Shown piece after piece: positions 42,836 through 51,273 of a stretch of DNA of 64,000 bases (position 1 is its first letter; every line of letters starts with the position of its first letter). The DNA is from Anaerolineaceae bacterium UBA4775 (GTDB lineage: Bacteria > Chloroflexota > Anaerolineae > Anaerolineales > Anaerolineaceae). A model generated the notes under the pieces. It ran no database searches and had not been told where the DNA came from. It was given only the letters and a program-made list of their open reading frames with translations. The position numbers and the translations under genes are program-made. The stretch spans positions 50,441 to 114,440 of the forward strand of contig DHHJ01000012.1 of NCBI GenBank assembly GCA_002403205.1, read 5' to 3'.

Positions 42836-43252
42836 TTAAGGTTCCATCTCCAGGGTTTGGCCTGCGCTCTGCCAGGCATTCATCCCGCCGGTGAGGATCT
42901 TCACGTTGCTGTAACCGGCCGCTACCAATTGCTGCGCCGCTGTATGCGACATGGGGTCGTTCAGGCAGTACAGCACGATTTCGGCGTCCTTATCCTCGGG
43001 GAACAGGTCGAGGTTTGCGCTGGTTTCGTTATATGGGACGGAAAAGTCCGTTGTGGGCAGGTTGCCCTCAAAGGGGATATGGGTGTTGACCAGCAAGAAG
43101 TCCTCACGCCGCTCTTCGATCATGTCGGCGAGGATTTCAACGCTGATGCTGGTGTAGCCCTCCGGGCTCCCCTCGTTGGTGCTGGTGGGACTGCATCCCG
43201 CGAGGGCCAGGGCGGCGATCGTCAGGGATAAAAGCAAGGGTTTTTTAAGCAT
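42836..43252 (-). CDS. Rhodanese-domain lipoprotein
   Basis: A 138-residue lipoprotein with signal peptide and lipobox LALAGC (Cys20). The rhodanese-like domain has VNTHIPFEGNLP, the active-site loop YCLNDPMSHTAA with Cys, and the C-terminal YSNVKILTGGMNAWQSAG. Such proteins bind sulfur or act as redox partners outside the membrane. It lies 87 bases before msrP on the same strand, which fits an envelope redox cluster. Confidence 0.85.
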   Translation of the reverse strand: MLKKPLLLSLTIAALALAGCSPTSTNEGSPEGYTSISVEILADMIEERREDFLLVNTHIPFEGNLPTTDFSVPYNETSANLDLFPEDKDAEIVLYCLNDPMSHTAAQQLVAAGYSNVKILTGGMNAWQSAGQTLEMEP

Positions 43253-43398
43253 TGATGTTCCTTTCGTGTTGACACTAAAATTGTACCATTATTACCTTAA
43301 TGGGTATGAATTATTATTATACAAGCCCCGCAGAACCTGTTGCACTGCGTGTTATAATGACCGCAGTCACAATGCGATTGAAAGGCCGTTTGCCGTTT

Positions 43399-44046
43399 AT
43401 GCTATTTAACCTGTCTGTCCCCATCCTGATCTCCCGCATCATCACCCTGCTGGTGGCATTCACCATCCATGAGTTCGCCCATGCCGCCACGGCCAATGCC
43501 CTGGGGGATGACACGCCCCGCATGCATGGGCGGCTGACCCTCAACCCCCTGGCGCACCTGGACGTGATGGGCACCATCACCCTGCTGTTGGCCGGTTTTG
43601 GCTGGGCAAAGCCCGTGCCGATCAACCCCTACGCCCTGCGGCGCAAATCCAGCGCCGGTGTGATGCTGGTCTCGATTGCCGGGCCGCTTTCCAACCTGCT
43701 GCTGGGCGCGCTGGCGGCCATCCCGCTGCGCTTGCGCTGGGTGCCCCTGGTGACGGGGACCGGGCCGCTCCTGCCCACCTGGGGGGAGTTTTTGCTTGAG
43801 TTCTTGTTCATCAACCTGGCGTTGTTCCTGTTCAACCTGATCCCCCTGGCGCCCCTGGATGGCGAGAAGGTGATCACCTTCTTTTTACCCGATCACTGGG
43901 TTGAATTTTACGACCGCATCCGCCCCTACAGCCCGCTGATCCTGCTGGCGGTCATCTTCGTCCTGCCCATGTTCGGGCTGGACCTGGTCAACCTGGTCAT
44001 CCAGCAGCCGTTGATGGGATTGGCGCGCTTTTTAGTCAACTGGTGA
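43399..44046 (+). CDS. Site-2-protease-family (M50) membrane metalloprotease
   Basis: A polytopic protein of about 215 residues. FTIHEFAHAATANALGDDTP carries HExxH in the first helix, NPLAHLD follows, and NLIPLAPLDGEKV holds the third metal ligand Asp (N-x-x-P-x-x-x-LDG). ATG 43399 is preferred as family members begin just before the first helix; ATG 43372 is possible. A perfect TATAAT lies at 43353-43358 but with no good -35. It overlaps the GIY-YIG gene by 4 bases. Confidence 0.85.
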   Translation: MLFNLSVPILISRIITLLVAFTIHEFAHAATANALGDDTPRMHGRLTLNPLAHLDVMGTITLLLAGFGWAKPVPINPYALRRKSSAGVMLVSIAGPLSNLLLGALAAIPLRLRWVPLVTGTGPLLPTWGEFLLEFLFINLALFLFNLIPLAPLDGEKVITFFLPDHWVEFYDRIRPYSPLILLAVIFVLPMFGLDLVNLVIQQPLMGLARFLVNW

Positions 44047-44375
44047 GCCTTATGGCTGACAGCCCCGGTGATGTGACCCGTTATTTTTGCTACATGGTGC
44101 ACTGTGCCAACGGCGCCTATTATACAGGCTGGACCACTGACCCCCTGAGACGGGTGGCGGAGCATAATGCCGGGCGCGGCGCCCGCTACACCCGCATGCA
44201 CGGGCCGGTGGCGCTGGTGTATGTAGAAGAGGCGGCGGATCATGTGTCTGCCCTCAAGCGCGAGGTGCAGATCAAGCGGATGGGGCATGCCCGCAAGGCC
44301 GCCCTGGCAGAAGCCAACCCGCTCCCGGAGGGGTTTGCGGGGAAAATGGGGTTGAACGGGGAGGGTGAGACTTAG
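44043..44375 (+). CDS. GIY-YIG nuclease-family protein
   Basis: A 110-residue single-domain protein of the UPF0213/YhbQ type. CYMVHCANGAYYTGWTTDPL is the GIY-YIG equivalent (YMV...YYTGW), with Arg in LRRVAEHNAGRGARYTR and Glu in LKREVQIKRM. These small nucleases are of uncertain role. GTG 44043 overlaps the protease stop (GTGA); ATG 44052 is an alternative start. Confidence 0.85.
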   Translation: MSLMADSPGDVTRYFCYMVHCANGAYYTGWTTDPLRRVAEHNAGRGARYTRMHGPVALVYVEEAADHVSALKREVQIKRMGHARKAALAEANPLPEGFAGKMGLNGEGET

Positions 44376-44398
44376 CCTGTGTGGAGTCTTAACGCGAA

Positions 44399-44590
44399 CT
44401 ACATTTTGATCACACAATGATCTCGCGGGTATCCTCGCCAGAGCGTATGCTCATAAATGGATTGATAATCAACCCCATCACGAGTAATGTGTTCGTAATA
44501 ATTACGCTGACAGAGACGGTTTGTTAACTGAGGCCAAGCGACGTTGCGTACGCCGTCGAAATAACGGTGTGTGGTCAAGGGCTTTACCCA
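44399..44590 (-). pseudogene. Remnant of a RAYT-type (IS200-like) transposase
   Basis: The minus strand reads GWVKPLTTHRYFDGVRNVAW, PQLTNRLCQRNYYEHITRDG and a short diverged tail to TAG at 44399. QRNYYEHI is the conserved end-block of REP-associated tyrosine transposases. The catalytic HUH part is missing and no start is present. The hairpin repeats to its right may be the sort of element such enzymes mobilise, but this is inference. Confidence 0.6.
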
Positions 44591-44624
44591 CCCACCACAT
44601 CGCCTGGGGTTAGCGGTTTACACA

Positions 44625-44675
44625 TAGGGGCAGACCTCTGTGTCTGCCCAGGGCAACCACGGAGGGTTGCCCCTA
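44625..44675. repeat. Double-hairpin interspersed repeat
   Basis: GGGCAGAC-ctctgt-GTCTGCCC (44628-44649) and GGGCAACC-acggag-GGTTGCCC (44651-44672) form two perfect 8-bp hairpins side by side, and TAGGGGCA (44625-44632) pairs with TGCCCCTA (44668-44675) as an outer frame. I recall this element type in many bacterial genomes, Chloroflexota included. No gene lies from 44591 to 45062. Confidence 0.8.
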
Positions 44676-44846
44676 CGGAGGAATGTGGTTGGGTTACCTC
44701 TCCATGTGCTTGCGGCTGATGTGCCTTTAGGGACTATGATCTCGCCGGTGTCTTTACCAGTGAGGGGCATGTGATAACCGCCCACTTGTGTAGATGGCCT
44801 CCACTTCCTCGTTCCCGAAGCGACACCCTGCCGGGGCGTTGAAATG

Positions 44847-44955
44847 TTGTCACTGCGAGCGGAGCGTGGCAGTCTCAGTTTTGTCAGGCTGGAAGCGCGC
44901 CTTACTTGAGATGGCTTCGTCCTCCCTGCAAAACATCATCGCAATGACAAGATGA
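44847..44955. repeat. SINE-like repeat related to the 14.0-14.25 kb cluster
   Basis: It begins GTCACTGCGAGCGGAGCGTG and ends ATCATCGCAATGACAAGATG, two inverted versions of the GTCATTGCGAG terminus seen near 14.04 kb. The centre has diverged. A TACCCAATAT-type low-complexity string follows at about 45005-45040. Confidence 0.6.
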
Positions 44956-45062
44956 GTGACTTTCCCGCAATGATGGCACGCCAACGTGATTGAACTTGTC
45001 GCCCCCAATACCCAATATCTACTACATACTGCCTAACTCCTCATCCCCCTGCGGCCTTCTCC

Positions 45063-46082
45063 CTACTTCAGCCGCGACGATGTGAAGAACAGCAGTGCGA
45101 TCCCGAACAGGCTCACGCCCACCAGGCCGATGCCGATCCACAGGGTATCCCCGCTGAAGATGTTGGCCAGCACGTTCCCGGCCGGGTTGGGCGCCTCGGT
45201 GGGCGTGGGGGTGGCCTCCTCAGCCTGGGCCTGGGGTGTGCGCGTCGGCGTGCGGGTGGGTGTCGGGGTCGGTTCTTCGGTGGGCGTGGGCGTCGCTTCA
45301 GCATCGTCCTCATTGACGTCTTCCTCCACCTCGAGGTTGGCGGGCACGATCAACAGCTCCTGGTCAGGGTAGATGGCTGAATCCTCGGTGAGGTAATTCT
45401 GCTCGAGCAACGTGATCATGGAGATGCCGTACGCCTCGGCGATAGCCCACAGGGTCTGCCCGAACCGGACGATATGGATCACCGAGCCGTCGGGGTTGGG
45501 CTGGGCGGTGGCCACGGGCTGGATCAGGGGCGCAGGGGTGCCGGTCGGCCCGCTGGGGACGGAAGGCGGCTGCTGCGGCACGCTGCCGACCACGTGTCCA
45601 AACTTGACCACGTACACGGTCATCCCCTGGCTGTCGAGGGCGACGCCAGCACCGAATTCATTGTGCCAGGTGGTGAGCATGTTGTTGATATGTGCGGAGG
45701 AGGGCGCCCACATGTCATAAACGCAACTGTAGGCGGTCAGCCCTGGGCCGCGCGCCCAGTTTTCGGTGACTCTCACCGAGGCACCGCCGCCATAGCCAAC
45801 GGCCAGCGCGCGGTCTGCGGCCGTGCTGCCGCCTGCGCCGATATGCCCGCCCTGCCCGGTGGCAGCGATCCAATCGGCATGATTTTGGGCAGCGAGGTTG
45901 AGGTATTGATTCTCGATCAGGGGTTGCATGCCGTTGGCAATCCGCAGGCTGTTGATCTCCGCGAGCACCTCAAATGGCGTACCTGCCTGTGCGCGTGCAG
46001 GTTGGGGCGCGCCAGCCAGGGGAATGAACATTAATAGTATCGTCAGAAGCGCTAAAAAGCGCTTTTTTTGATGGGTGATCAT
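45063..46082 (-). CDS. Secreted CAP-domain and LysM protein with C-terminal membrane anchor
   Basis: A 339-residue exported protein. A signal peptide ends near PARAQA (about residue 32). A CAP/SCP domain covers about residues 37-165 (NSLRIANGMQPLIENQYLN, WIAATGQGGHIG, ENWARGPG). A LysM domain at about 200-250 (VRFGQTLWAIAEAYGISMIT) implies peptidoglycan or glycan binding. A Glu/Thr/Pro-rich linker then leads to a final transmembrane helix (LWIGIGLVGVSLFGIALLFF). CAP proteins of bacteria mostly lack known activity. It is alone in its transcription unit. Confidence 0.85.
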   Translation of the reverse strand: MITHQKKRFLALLTILLMFIPLAGAPQPARAQAGTPFEVLAEINSLRIANGMQPLIENQYLNLAAQNHADWIAATGQGGHIGAGGSTAADRALAVGYGGGASVRVTENWARGPGLTAYSCVYDMWAPSSAHINNMLTTWHNEFGAGVALDSQGMTVYVVKFGHVVGSVPQQPPSVPSGPTGTPAPLIQPVATAQPNPDGSVIHIVRFGQTLWAIAEAYGISMITLLEQNYLTEDSAIYPDQELLIVPANLEVEEDVNEDDAEATPTPTEEPTPTPTRTPTRTPQAQAEEATPTPTEAPNPAGNVLANIFSGDTLWIGIGLVGVSLFGIALLFFTSSRLK

Positions 46083-46205
46083 TGGGGTTTCGTGTGGGTT
46101 TTCCCGTTTTGGGGTTGAGGAGCGGGCTTACCCTGTGATTTGTTCATGAGTGGCTGGATTCTACTCAAGAATCTGGATAAACACAAACGCTGCACTGCCT
46201 GGGGA

Positions 46206-47270
46206 TCAGGGTTCGATGGCGATGTGATCGCCTGGCACCACTTCACCGATAACCCAGGCGGGCTGACCGGCAGCCTGGGCTGCGGCTAAAAAGCCGGCCA
46301 GCTTTTCCTCGGGCACGCCCAGCAGCAGGCCGCCGCTGGTTTGCGGGTCGAAGAGCAGAAGGCTCGCTTCCTCAGAAATGGCAGGGTCGAGGCTGATATG
46401 CTCGCCGTAATAGAGCCGGTTATCAAATGCGCCGCCAGGGAAGCACCACGCTTCAGCGTACTTTTTTGCACAGGAGATGAAAGGCACGTCGCTGAAGCGA
46501 ATCCGCAGGCCAACGCCGGCCCCGCTGGCCATTTCCCAGGCATGGCCCAGGAGGCTGAAGCCGGTAATATCGGTGGCCGCGCGCAGTTTGAACTGGACGG
46601 CCTGCTGGGCGGCACCGCGGTTGAGCTGTTTCATCCAGCCCACCACCTCATCCACGTCCTCCGGTGTGGCTTGATCCTGCTTGAGGGCGGTGGTGGTCAC
46701 GCCAAAGCCAAGGGGTTTGGTCAGCACCAGGCGGTCGCCGATGCTCAGCCCGTCTTTGCGCAGCAGCTCATCCTCCGCAGCAAAGCCCAGCACCACCAGG
46801 CCGATCTTGGGTTCTTTGTCCTGGACGGTGTGCCCGCCAGCGATCACCGTGCCCGCCTCGGCGGCTTTTTCCGCCAGGCCGCGGGTGATCTCCTGCATGA
46901 TCTCGGGGTCCAGGTCTGGCGGCAGGGCGGCGATGGTCAATGCCATGAAAGGTGCTGCGCCCATGGCATATACATCCGAGAGGCTGTTGGCAGCCGCGAT
47001 GGCGCCATAATCGTAGGGGTCATCCACTATGGGCGTGAAGAAATCTGTGGTGGCCACCAGGGTGCGGCCTTCGCCCAGGTGCCACACGGCGGCGTCATCC
47101 GGCGAATCCAGGCCGATCAGCAGGTCGGGGTATTGATCTGCTTTGAAGATGTGGGTGAGCGGCTGCAGAACCTGCGCCAGCGCTTCCGCGCGCAGCTTGG
47201 ATGCTCAACCAGCACAGCTGGAGAGCGAGGTCAGGCGGATTTGGCGACCAGAGGGGGTTTTTTCAGTCAT
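46206..47270 (-). CDS. selD: Selenide, water dikinase, selenocysteine-containing
   Basis: SelD makes selenophosphate from selenide and ATP. A standard reading gives only 293 residues from 47087, but ATG 47270 opens a frame with a single internal TGA at 47207-47205, at codon 22 in SLSSCAG(TGA)ASKL, exactly the active-site Cys/Sec position. Read through, it gives 354 residues, the normal family length. A hairpin at 47172-47195 (CTGCGCGCG, loop GAAG, CGC, TG bulge, GCGCAG) begins 9 bases after the TGA, where a bacterial SECIS is expected. DITGFSLLGH and DPQTSGG are intact. selA, selB and selC must lie elsewhere. Confidence 0.92.
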
Positions 47271-47979
47271 GGGTTCCGTTCATCAAAGCGGTGTTGATCA
47301 AATCGCCAGCAGGTGGGAAATGATCAAAAAAAGGGTTCTTAATGCTTCCAGAACAGGCACGGCTCTAAGGGTCCTCCGGGAAGGTCTGCCCTGGATCTTA
47401 CTAAACTCACCCGGAATTATACCCAATATTGGGGTTCAAGAGGTTGGGCTGCTGTTGAACAGCCCCAAAGTGGGTGTAGACCTGTTCGCCTTGTGTGTGA
47501 TCGCCCGTTCCCGTGAACCCGTGGTTTGTCCAGTCAGTTCAGCCGATGCTTACGTAGTAAAGGATGCCAGCTCCTGACGGGGATGACCAGGCAAGGGAAT
47601 GGTAAGTTCTTGATTTAGTTGATTTACACCGCTGCGGTGGGCTTTTCTATGGTCAGGATCTGCGGTTACGGGTTGATTGCTGCGCGGATCAGGCTTTCAT
47701 CGAACAGCCCAACCTGGCCATCCGCAGCGTAAGCATACACTGTTTACAAAACGAATACGACCATAATAAGTTAGGGCGATGAGGGCTGTCATCGGATGGG
47801 TATAGCTGATAGGTGATAGCTGAAAGGTGAAAGATGAAAGGTCGTAGTTTGTAGTTGGTAGTTTGTAGGTGGTGGGTGGTGGCTGGCGGGTTCACCACAC
47901 CACTTAAGTCATCCTAAAAATTGTGACTTGCAAACTAACGGCTACCTGCTACTGGCCACCAGCTACCCCCTTTCAGTCA
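47271..47979. other. Gene-free 0.7 kb: selD leader and low-complexity repeats
   Basis: On the minus strand a TATAAT at 47421-47416 could promote selD, with a leader of about 140 bases containing GTTCT-ggaagcatta-AGAAC followed by CCTTTTTTT (about 47330-47355), a weak terminator-like element. Toward selD's distal side nothing coding is recognised; a minus-strand fragment near 47669-47750 (YAADGQVGLFDESLIRAAIN) looks like a decayed gene end. Bases 47799-47890 are a TAGCTGA/GTAGTTTG-type low-complexity run. Confidence 0.45.
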
Positions 47980-49596
47980 TCAACCGCTGATCTCATAGAT
48001 CGCGCCTGAGACGGGCGGCAGATCCAGGACCCAGCCCTCATCTGAGCGGACGAGGATGGCGGAATCAGGCGCATCAATGGTGATGGGCTGTGCAGCGATC
48101 ATCTCGCCGGGGAGGACTGCTCTGGCCGGACGCCCAGCGGGGTTGACGGCCACCAGCAGGCGCTGCCCCCCTTTGGATCGTGAGTAGATAAAGGGCAGCT
48201 TGCCGCTTTCAGCGTAAACCACATTGAAATCCGCGTCCGCGTCCAGTGCGGGCAGGGCATGGCGGATGCGGATCAGCGACCGCACCCGGTTCAGCAGGGA
48301 ATCGGGATTGGCATCCTGGGCGGCCACCGTGGGACGGTCGGGGGCGGGGTCGATCGGCAGGTACAGGGACTCTTCAGGCCCGGCCGAGAAACCCGCGTTG
48401 GCCCCGTCACCCCACTGCATGGGGGTGCGCGCGCCGGTGCGCCCATACCCGCCCTCTTTGGAGGGCAGGCGCTGGTAGCGCATGCCGATCTCATCGCCAT
48501 AGTAGATGAAGGGCGTCCCGGGCATGGTCAGCAGGAACAAATAGACCAGTTTCAACTGGGCGGTATCACGGCCGTCGGCCAGGCGCGGCGTTTCATCGTG
48601 GTTCCCGGTGATCAGGGCGATAAATCCTTCGGGCTGGGTGGCTTCGTAATGGTAGAGGTACTCGTCCAGGAACTGGCGGATGTCCCCGTGGCCTGATGCA
48701 TCGAAGAACGACCAGGCATACGGGTCACGCCAGCGGCCCTCACCGCGCTTTCTGAACAGGGACACCCAACCCGGGTTGTTGAACCCCAGCATGAAGTCCG
48801 CATGAAAACCGGCCTCAACGGCCTGGGCAGGGTTACCCCATTCGGCGACCAATACGGCTTCGGGATTGGTTTCATCCATCCAATCCCTGATGCTACGCCA
48901 AAAGCGAGCGGTTTCCCGCTTTTCTGGGTCACGCTTGACCAGCGAGGCGGCCATATCGACTCGAAAACCGCTGGCGCCCCGCTCCAGCCAGAAGGCGATG
49001 ATGTTCTTGATCTCCTGGCGGACCTGCTGCGGTCCGGGGGCGTCCACCGGCTGCATCCAGGGATGCTGGGGGTCGGGCTGAGCAAAACCGTAGTTGAGCG
49101 CGGGCTGGATGGCGAAGAAATTGGCCACAAAGGCGGCATCGCGCTGGGAAAGGCCGCGGATGATGGGCAGATCACTTTGGGGCGTTTCCCACACCGAGTT
49201 GTTCCACACATAATAGTCCGTATAGGGGTTGGGTACGGCTTGCTGCGACTGCTTGAACCAGGGGTGTTCGATGGAGGTGTGCCCGGGCACCAGGTCCAGC
49301 AAAATGCGGATGCCGCGCCGGCCTGCTTCGGAAAACAGGCGCTCCAGGTCTGCGTTGGTCCCGTAGCGGGGGGCTACCTGGTAGTAATCCGCCACATCGT
49401 ACCCGGCATCGGCAAAGGGTGAAACAAAGCACGGGTTGATCCACACCGCGTTGACGCCCAGAGAAGCGATGTAATCCAGTTTGGCGATGATGCCGGGGAT
49501 GTCCCCGATGCCATCGGCGTTGGAATCGTAGAACGATTGGGGGTAGATCTGGTAAAAAACCGCTTTTTTCAACCAGTCAGGTGAATTCTTGATCAT
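47980..49596 (-). CDS. GH13 alpha-glucosidase (oligo-1,6-glucosidase-like)
   Basis: A 538-residue cytoplasmic GH13 enzyme. VFYQIYPQSFYDSNADGIGD is the family start; the nucleophile Asp is in GASGFRVDMAASL (about residue 218), the acid/base Glu in VLVAEWGNP (about 257), and the transition-state Asp in ITGNHDETPR (about 335). YGRTGARTPMQW follows as in oligo-1,6-glucosidases and sucrose hydrolases. Substrate preference is not readable. No transporter or regulator is adjacent. Confidence 0.92.
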   Translation of the reverse strand: MIKNSPDWLKKAVFYQIYPQSFYDSNADGIGDIPGIIAKLDYIASLGVNAVWINPCFVSPFADAGYDVADYYQVAPRYGTNADLERLFSEAGRRGIRILLDLVPGHTSIEHPWFKQSQQAVPNPYTDYYVWNNSVWETPQSDLPIIRGLSQRDAAFVANFFAIQPALNYGFAQPDPQHPWMQPVDAPGPQQVRQEIKNIIAFWLERGASGFRVDMAASLVKRDPEKRETARFWRSIRDWMDETNPEAVLVAEWGNPAQAVEAGFHADFMLGFNNPGWVSLFRKRGEGRWRDPYAWSFFDASGHGDIRQFLDEYLYHYEATQPEGFIALITGNHDETPRLADGRDTAQLKLVYLFLLTMPGTPFIYYGDEIGMRYQRLPSKEGGYGRTGARTPMQWGDGANAGFSAGPEESLYLPIDPAPDRPTVAAQDANPDSLLNRVRSLIRIRHALPALDADADFNVVYAESGKLPFIYSRSKGGQRLLVAVNPAGRPARAVLPGEMIAAQPITIDAPDSAILVRSDEGWVLDLPPVSGAIYEISG

Positions 49597-49675
49597 CAGG
49601 GGTCCTCCAGAGGCTCTTAGGTTTAGAGAAAGTAGTCTGGCAGCAGGTTGTTCCGGTGCGTTGCAAAGGCTGCCC

Positions 49676-50020
49676 TCAACAGGGTGAAATCGCGGACAGC
49701 AGCAGGGAAAAGTCCCGGCAGGTCCCGACTGTCTTTTTTGAGAGGGGGAGGGGCTCGGTCAGGGGTGGGCCGTCGAGCGCGTTGATTTTTGCCAGCCTGT
49801 CACGAACGGTGCGCAGGTTGGCTTCCTCCTGGCGGACGCGGTTGAGGGTGACCCCGTAGCGCCCAGCCCAGTGGAGGTGTAGCATCAGGTCCTGGATGCA
49901 CGCGATGGTGCCCGGGATATCCGGGGGCAGCTCTGCCAGGCTGGGCGCGTGTTCAGCAGGGGCGCTGATCTGGCCCTGCTGGGCATAAAAATGCTGGGGG
50001 TTAAGGGATTCTGCTGCCAT
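49676..50020 (-). pseudogene. Truncated transglutaminase-like protein
   Basis: ATG 50020 starts 114 residues ending VGTCRDFSLLLSAISPC. DLMLHLHWAGRYGVTLNRVR and the CRDF-(S/T)-LLL block match the N-terminal part of transglutaminase-domain proteins, where the catalytic Cys is in C-R-D-F. The stop falls directly after this block, and the following GIPAR...GFGTYF-like region with His and Asp is absent from all frames before the next gene. It is therefore inactive. The family match is from memory. Confidence 0.6.
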
Positions 50021-50207
50021 TACAGCTTGATTATAACCTGACTGGCTGATCCGAGCAGGAAATATGGCGCCCTTCTGCGGGTAGGCGATCATAGGGAGAT
50101 GATTTGTCACGTGGGATGCTATGCAAACACACCTGACCAGCAGCAGCACGCTTGACCCGTTCACGCTATGATATACTAATCTCAGACACTGGAGACCCGA
50201 GCAAGCA

Positions 50208-51179
50208 ATGAAACTGATCATCCAAATACCAAGCTACAACGAAGCACAGACCCTGCCCAAGACCCTGGCGCAGCTACCGAAAGCCGTGGCAGGCTTTGAC
50301 AGCGTTGAGGTTTTGGTAGTGGATGATGGCAGCACGGATAACACCGCCGATGCCGCCCGTGAGGCCGGCGCGGACCATATCGTGCACCTCAGCCGGCACC
50401 TGGGCCTGGCCCAGGCCTTCACCCACGGCCTGGATGCCAGCCTGCGGCTGGGCGCGGATGTGATCGTCAACACCGATGCCGATAACCAGTACCGCGCAGA
50501 GGACATCGAGAAACTTGTCGGACCGATTTTGGCTGGCGAGGCGGAGATGGTGATCGGTGACCGGGGTGTGGGTTCGCTGACGCATTTTCCGGCGCATAAA
50601 CGCGCCCTGCAGACCATTGGCAGCCGGGTGGTCTCGGCCACAGCCGGGTTTGAGATCCCTGATGCCACCAGCGGCTTTCGGGCGATCACCCGGAAGGTGG
50701 CGCTGGAAACCATGGTGCTGAGCAACTACTCCTATACCCTCGAGACCCTGATCCAGGCCGGGGCCCGGCATGTCCGGGTGGCGTTTGTCCCCATCGAGAC
50801 CAACCCACCAGAACGCCCTTCCCGCCTGATCAGCAGCATCCGTCATTATTTAGCCAATTCGAGCGTCACCGTTCTGCGTTCCTTTGCCATGTACCGGGCC
50901 TTGCGGATCTTCACGGCCATCAGCGCGGTGATGCTCCTGGCGGGCACAGCGATTGGGGTGCGCTTCCTGGTGGCCTACTTCCAGGGGACGGGGGCTGGCA
51001 TGGTGCAGTCCCTGATCCTGGCGGCAGTGTTCCTGATCGTGGGCTTCATCACTTTTCTGATCGGCTTGCTGGCCGATTTGGTCAGCTTTAACCGGAAAAT
51101 TCTCGAAGAAATCCTGTACCGGCTCCGTAAGCACGACAGCGACCCGTCGCCTGAACCCCAGGACCATCCCCAAGTTTAA
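50208..51179 (+). CDS. Family 2 glycosyltransferase, polyprenyl-phosphate sugar transferase-like
   Basis: A 323-residue GT2 enzyme. IIQIPSYNEAQTLPKTL and VLVVDDGSTDNTADAA are the nucleotide-binding start, and VIVNTDADNQYRAEDI holds the DxD metal motif; TSGFRAITRKVAL follows. Two C-terminal membrane helices (residues about 232-258 and 268-290) suggest a dolichol-phosphate-mannose-synthase-like enzyme that loads a sugar onto a lipid carrier. Donor and acceptor are unknown. Confidence 0.88.
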   Translation: MKLIIQIPSYNEAQTLPKTLAQLPKAVAGFDSVEVLVVDDGSTDNTADAAREAGADHIVHLSRHLGLAQAFTHGLDASLRLGADVIVNTDADNQYRAEDIEKLVGPILAGEAEMVIGDRGVGSLTHFPAHKRALQTIGSRVVSATAGFEIPDATSGFRAITRKVALETMVLSNYSYTLETLIQAGARHVRVAFVPIETNPPERPSRLISSIRHYLANSSVTVLRSFAMYRALRIFTAISAVMLLAGTAIGVRFLVAYFQGTGAGMVQSLILAAVFLIVGFITFLIGLLADLVSFNRKILEEILYRLRKHDSDPSPEPQDHPQV

Positions 51180-51196
51180 TGTCCGGTTAAAAGGCC

Positions 51197-51243
51197 TGTT
51201 TGGCCGATATCAACTGTATAAATCAATTTAAGTTGGCCAAACA
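51197..51243 (+). promoter_or_regulatory. Inverted repeat in the xpt leader
   Basis: TGTTTGGCC (51197-51205) pairs perfectly with GGCCAAACA (51235-51243), and AACT (51212-51215) with AGTT (51231-51234) inside, leaving a GATATC-side bulge. It ends 30 bases before the xpt start. It could be an operator or a 5' leader structure; the purine-riboswitch consensus is not present. Confidence 0.5.
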
Positions 51244-51273
51244 ATCAGCGTGTTTATTGGATGGAGGTGGCTT

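Noticed and set aside
46206..47087. SelD as a short protein starting at a GTG at 47087
   Set aside because: This would omit the active-site segment. The in-frame upstream TGA sits exactly at the Sec/Cys position, so readthrough is the better model.
46341..47297. Plus-strand open frame (318 codons) opposite selD
   Set aside because: SelD motifs and the Sec codon context are unambiguous on the minus strand.
47271..47660. tRNA-Sec or SRP RNA gene beside selD
   Set aside because: No acceptor stem, TCA anticodon loop or T-arm could be built, and no GGAAGCAGC-type SRP loop is present.
51180..51273. Purine riboswitch upstream of xpt
   Set aside because: The conserved junction and loop sequences are absent. 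Only an inverted repeat is present.
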